Source: Bacillota bacterium (GTDB lineage: Bacteria; Bacillota; Clostridia; Oscillospirales; Oscillospiraceae). Taken from it: 40,571 nucleotides of DNA. Below are positions 39,143 through 40,571 of this stretch, piece after piece. Location of the stretch: NCBI GenBank assembly GCA_029225225.1, contig JAQXWB010000102.1:1-40571 (forward strand), given 5' to 3'. Under the pieces are notes generated by a model, which was given only the letters and a program-made list of their open reading frames with translations, did not search any database and had not been told where the DNA came from. How positions within the stretch are numbered: the stretch's first letter is position 1; each line of letters opens with the position of its first letter. Both the position numbers and the translations under genes were made by a program.

Positions 39143-39403
39143 TTATTTAGAGAGTTTTATGTATACGAGTGGACAGGTATCGGAGATGTTCGGACTTTCC
39201 ATATCGTCGTAATAGAAATAGATCGTTTTTTGGTCGTGGATGACGCACACATCAATCTGCTTACCGTCTCGTGTGATGGTGCCATAGTCATCGATCACAT
39301 CGGTATCACACCATTTTCTGCCCGAGCTGCCGCAGCCTGCCAGCAGGGCAAGGCTAAACAGCGCCAGCGTCAGCAGGCAGAAGAACCGTTTCATGTTTTT
39401 CAT
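39143..39403 (-). CDS. Small lipoprotein
   Basis: An 86-residue protein with a lipoprotein signal peptide: MKNMKRFF, a hydrophobic core and the lipobox LLAGC with the lipidated Cys at about residue 24. The mature part (about 62 residues) is KWCDTDVIDDYGTITRDGKQIDVCVIHDQKTIYFYYDDM and ends TCPLVYIKLSK; it is acidic and has three further Cys. It is expected on the outer face of the membrane. GGAC lies just before the ATG. It follows the chimeric ORF by 58 bases and may share its transcript. Family not recognised. Confidence 0.8.
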   Translation of the reverse strand: MKNMKRFFCLLTLALFSLALLAGCGSSGRKWCDTDVIDDYGTITRDGKQIDVCVIHDQKTIYFYYDDMESPNISDTCPLVYIKLSK

Positions 39404-39461
39404 ATCGTCCTCTCACGCTCCTTTTTTCACTTCTTCCTCCGTATGATCAACTCTTCTGCAA

Positions 39462-40433
39462 TCAGCCGAAGTAGTCGCCCCAGCCATCTTCATAGTCGCC
39501 GGGGTCGGACCATGGGTCATAGTCGTCGTAATACTCGTCCTCGTAATCCCAGCCTGCGTCATTCGACTCCATATATTCGCCCGTATCGCTGTCAATGTAG
39601 CCGTCCGAGCCGTAGCTGATGAATTCGTTTTCATAGCCGTTCCAGTACCAGATATCGCCGTCCTCGTCGTACCAGTAATAGGGCGTTCCATAGTCGCCGC
39701 TATCGCCGGAGTAGGCTGGCTGCTCGGGGCGGGCCTTCGGTGCGGTGCTCCAACCGGTGTTATAGGAAATTGTCGTAAGCATATTATTGCAGATATCAAA
39801 GTAGTTGCGGATCCGGCTCTCCAGGGAGACGGTTGTTGCGACGAGCGCGTAGCCGGTTGGGCCGTAGTAGCGCACCTCCATGCAGCCGCACACGGGCTGA
39901 GACGGGCCGTTCTGGAAAACAGAGCCGTCAAGCCACATATAGCCGGTGAGGCTGTAATAGTCGCCGTTGTCCCTAAAATCGGAGCCGAAGGATTTGAGGA
40001 GATAGTCGCCGTACATGCCCTTCATAAAGTCATCGAGCATTTTCACCATGTAGGGCTTTGCGGTGGCGGCACCCTGTTCCATGTAGGAGTCATAGCCGGA
40101 GATGGGCTGGAAGGCGATCACAATGTTGGAGTAATAGTCGTCCGTGCCGTCTTCCATGACCGCATTGAAGCTTAATGAGTTATGGACATTCGGATGCGCA
40201 TGCGATTCCATCTGGATGGGATAGTCGATTGAAACATTCGTAAAGTCGTCCGAGAAGTATGCGGTCTGGTTGAGTTCATCTTCCGGCGTCGGAAGAAGCA
40301 TGATATAGTCCGAAAGCGTGAGCGTATACCCGTATGTGCTTGTAGTATTCAGAGCCAGTATATTACCCGGTCCCGGTGTAAAGGAACAGACAAGCATATA
40401 TCCCAAAAGAGAGGTAAATGTCGCAGACGTCAT
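39462..40433 (-). CDS. Chimeric ORF: LysE-type start fused to acidic hypothetical protein
   Basis: Residues 1-35 (MTSATFTSLLGYMLVCSFTP then GPGNILALNTTSTYG) are the conserved start of a LysE/RhtB/EamB exporter, including the TPGP motif. From about residue 36 (YTLTLSDYIMLLPTPEDELNQ) the sequence is unrelated: a soluble domain of about 200 residues, then a Tyr/Asp/Gly-rich tail (YWYDEDGDIWYWNGY, DEYYDDYDPW). No exporter helices follow. The ATG at 40433 has no Shine-Dalgarno. The second part probably once had its own N-terminus with signal peptide. Either a real rearrangement or an assembly chimera. Confidence 0.6.
   Translation of the reverse strand: MTSATFTSLLGYMLVCSFTPGPGNILALNTTSTYGYTLTLSDYIMLLPTPEDELNQTAYFSDDFTNVSIDYPIQMESHAHPNVHNSLSFNAVMEDGTDDYYSNIVIAFQPISGYDSYMEQGAATAKPYMVKMLDDFMKGMYGDYLLKSFGSDFRDNGDYYSLTGYMWLDGSVFQNGPSQPVCGCMEVRYYGPTGYALVATTVSLESRIRNYFDICNNMLTTISYNTGWSTAPKARPEQPAYSGDSGDYGTPYYWYDEDGDIWYWNGYENEFISYGSDGYIDSDTGEYMESNDAGWDYEDEYYDDYDPWSDPGDYEDGWGDYFG
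40329..40433 (-). pseudogene. Truncated LysE/RhtB-family exporter gene fragment
   Basis: Only the first 35 codons of an amino-acid exporter are present, ending in the NTTSTYG segment that normally precedes helix two. The remaining 170 or so codons are absent on this strand. Its divergent partner, a gene starting MPRPQ, with an operator between, looks like an intact regulator-exporter arrangement up to this break. Confidence 0.55.
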
Positions 40434-40500
40434 ACTTGATTAAATGCTTGTTGCTATCAAATCAACAACGAATTTGTCTTTATTTAATTTTTCAAGAATA

Positions 40501-40529
40501 TTGAAAAACAAATTAAAATATGGTATAAT
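40501..40529 (+). promoter_or_regulatory. Promoter of the gene at the right window edge
   Basis: TTGAAA (40501-40506), 17 bases, TATAAT (40524-40529). Confidence 0.75.
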
Positions 40530-40541
40530 CGACATATGTCG
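40530..40541. promoter_or_regulatory. 12-bp perfect palindrome, probable operator
   Basis: CGACATATGTCG directly follows the -10 box and spans the expected transcription start. Its position suits autorepression by the regulator presumed to start at 40557. Confidence 0.6.
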
Positions 40542-40556
40542 GAAAGGAGTGACGGT

Positions 40557-40571
40557 ATGCCAAGACCACAG
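40557..40571 (+). CDS. Gene start cut by the window edge (MPRPQ...)
   Basis: ATG preceded by AAAGGAGT at seven bases, a consensus promoter and an operator-like palindrome. Only five codons are visible, so the family cannot be named; a transcription regulator divergent from an exporter is the likely arrangement. Confidence 0.6.

Overview
The window looks like chromosomal DNA of a Gram-positive member of the Clostridia, probably a gut Oscillospirales or Ruminococcaceae-type organism. Evidence is the set of Firmicutes housekeeping genes (YqeG, a TIGR04086 membrane protein beside yajC, a CD1247-like protein behind efp, an L19-type leader before rplS), strong AGGAGG ribosome binding sites, several TTG/GTG starts, near-consensus sigma-A promoters with 17-base spacers and many perfect-stem terminators. 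Genus is not resolvable from sequence alone. No rRNA, tRNA, CRISPR array, prophage or complete insertion sequence was seen.

Positions 1-8.7 kb hold the end of galE, divergent nadE and pfkA, rplS with a structured leader, a P-type ATPase, and a two-gene operon (small membrane protein plus LtaS-like phosphoglycerol transferase). Positions 8.7-13.7 kb contain a repeat-rich stretch, a FemAB-type ligase gene and a three-gene two-component operon with its own membrane-anchored accessory protein, then a divergent PH-domain gene. Positions 13.7-19.7 kb hold an orphan OadB-type sodium pump subunit with a 55-residue OadG-like partner, a GNAT/small membrane protein pair, and the yqeG-pepQ-efp-CD1247 cluster, plus an unrecognised gene with a TTG start. 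Positions 19.7-25 kb carry xerD, a TIGR04086 gene, yajC, tgt and queA. The queuosine genes queA and tgt are separated by a small DUF4160/DUF2442 cassette with a consensus promoter whose spacer is a perfect palindrome; the DUF4160 gene appears frameshifted. Positions 25-29 kb hold dapA, a xanthine/uracil-type permease with a leader that can form two exclusive hairpins, and an FAD/Rieske oxidoreductase.

Positions 29.2-38.8 kb form one long minus-strand surface-polymer operon: initiating sugar-phosphate transferase, two LicD proteins, a Stealth-type phosphotransferase, Wzx-type flippase, Wzy-type polymerase, a PhnW-like class V aminotransferase and a LicC/PntC-like cytidylyltransferase. It contains no recognisable conventional glycosyltransferase, but four phosphotransfer-type enzymes. 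I infer a phosphodiester-rich polymer decorated through a CMP-activated amino-alcohol or aminophosphonate. This is the best candidate here for an undescribed system.

The last 1.6 kb has a small lipoprotein and an odd ORF whose first 35 residues are the start of a LysE/RhtB exporter joined in frame to an unrelated acidic, tyrosine-rich protein, next to a divergent gene of which only five codons are visible.
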